From an uncultured Ruminococcus sp. (GTDB lineage Bacteria; Bacillota; Clostridia; Oscillospirales; Ruminococcaceae), in assembly GCF_947301925.1 (NCBI RefSeq), contig NZ_CAMYUE010000001.1, positions 62,001 through 126,000 of the forward strand: DNA of 64,000 nt, in the 5' to 3' direction. Below, in pieces: positions 63,888 to 64,000 of this stretch (the first letter of the stretch is position 1; each line of letters opens with the position of its first letter). Both the position numbers and the translations under genes were made by a program. The notes beneath the pieces are model-generated. The model was given only the letters and a program-made list of their open reading frames with translations, was not told where the DNA came from and searched no databases.

Positions 63888-64000
63888 CCGTTTACCGGCA
63901 AAATATACCTTTTTTGAGTGACAGGTATATATATTTTGTATCAACATGAAAAAGTACGGCTGCAAGGGGGCTGTCAATATTGACAAATCGGCGGAATAGT
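63888..64000. other. Terminal intergenic bases
   Basis: No gene is visible. TTGACA at 63980-63985 could be the -35 of a promoter for the next gene, whose -10 would lie just beyond the window. Confidence 0.4.

Noticed and set aside
63946..63999. 17-codon frame near the window end
   Set aside because: It is too short, lacks a ribosome binding site, and follows a terminator.

Overview
The window is bacterial chromosome from an anaerobic, plant-fibre-degrading clostridium of the Ruminococcus type (Oscillospiraceae). Three things point there: the spoIIIA-xse-ispA-dxs-argR-recN gene order typical of Firmicutes, three separate secreted proteins ending in a cellulosomal dockerin (31561-32457, 34515-36293, 39229-41982), and strong SigA-type promoters with 17-nt spacers. 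The species cannot be fixed from the sequence alone. No insertion sequence, prophage, rRNA or CRISPR array is seen.

Layout. 1-4362 is the spoIIIA operon (AA truncated by the window edge, then AB to AH complete). 4462-15153 is the conserved housekeeping block: Asp23 protein, GNAT, nusB, a TsaD-like paralog, xseA, xseB, prenyl synthase, dxs, tlyA, nadK, argR, recN and a phosphatase. It is followed by a GH42 beta-galactosidase, dtd and a penicillin-binding protein. 19318-32457 begins with a strong promoter and an alanine T-box in front of alaS, then a HIT protein, a phosphoribosyltransferase, ComEC-like protein, holA, RNase M5, an MBOAT/DHHW pair, a short-chain dehydrogenase, a nucleosidase and a small dockerin protein. 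32547-41982 holds a sodium:solute symporter, a dockerin protein built from two GH11-xylanase-like modules, tRNA-Pro and tRNA-Leu, a clostripain-family protease, and a GH43 arabinanase-like enzyme with trefoil modules and a dockerin.

42177-48762 is a cobalamin-riboswitch-controlled operon. It encodes an exported CbiK-like chelatase, a lipoprotein with two NEAT-like repeats, a BtuFCD-like ABC importer whose ATPase has an extra C-terminal domain, and an EamA transporter. It reads as a surface corrinoid or metal-tetrapyrrole acquisition system. Just after it are three 11-bp-spaced TTTAAG repeats in front of a small lipoprotein gene, then a BceRS-like two-component system and a Bce/Mac-like ABC exporter (48835-54390). 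The end of the window carries a lipoprotein, a ThrE-type exporter, a NarL-type two-component system, a very hydrophobic 815-residue protein and a membrane-bound nucleotide-sugar dehydratase (61879-63816).

The observations most worth following are the riboswitch operon with its exported chelatase, the twin GH11 protein whose second module has lost the acid/base glutamate, the MBOAT/DHHW pair in which both members have lost their usual catalytic histidines, and the TTTAAG operator array. All functions are read from motifs by eye; no database search was run.
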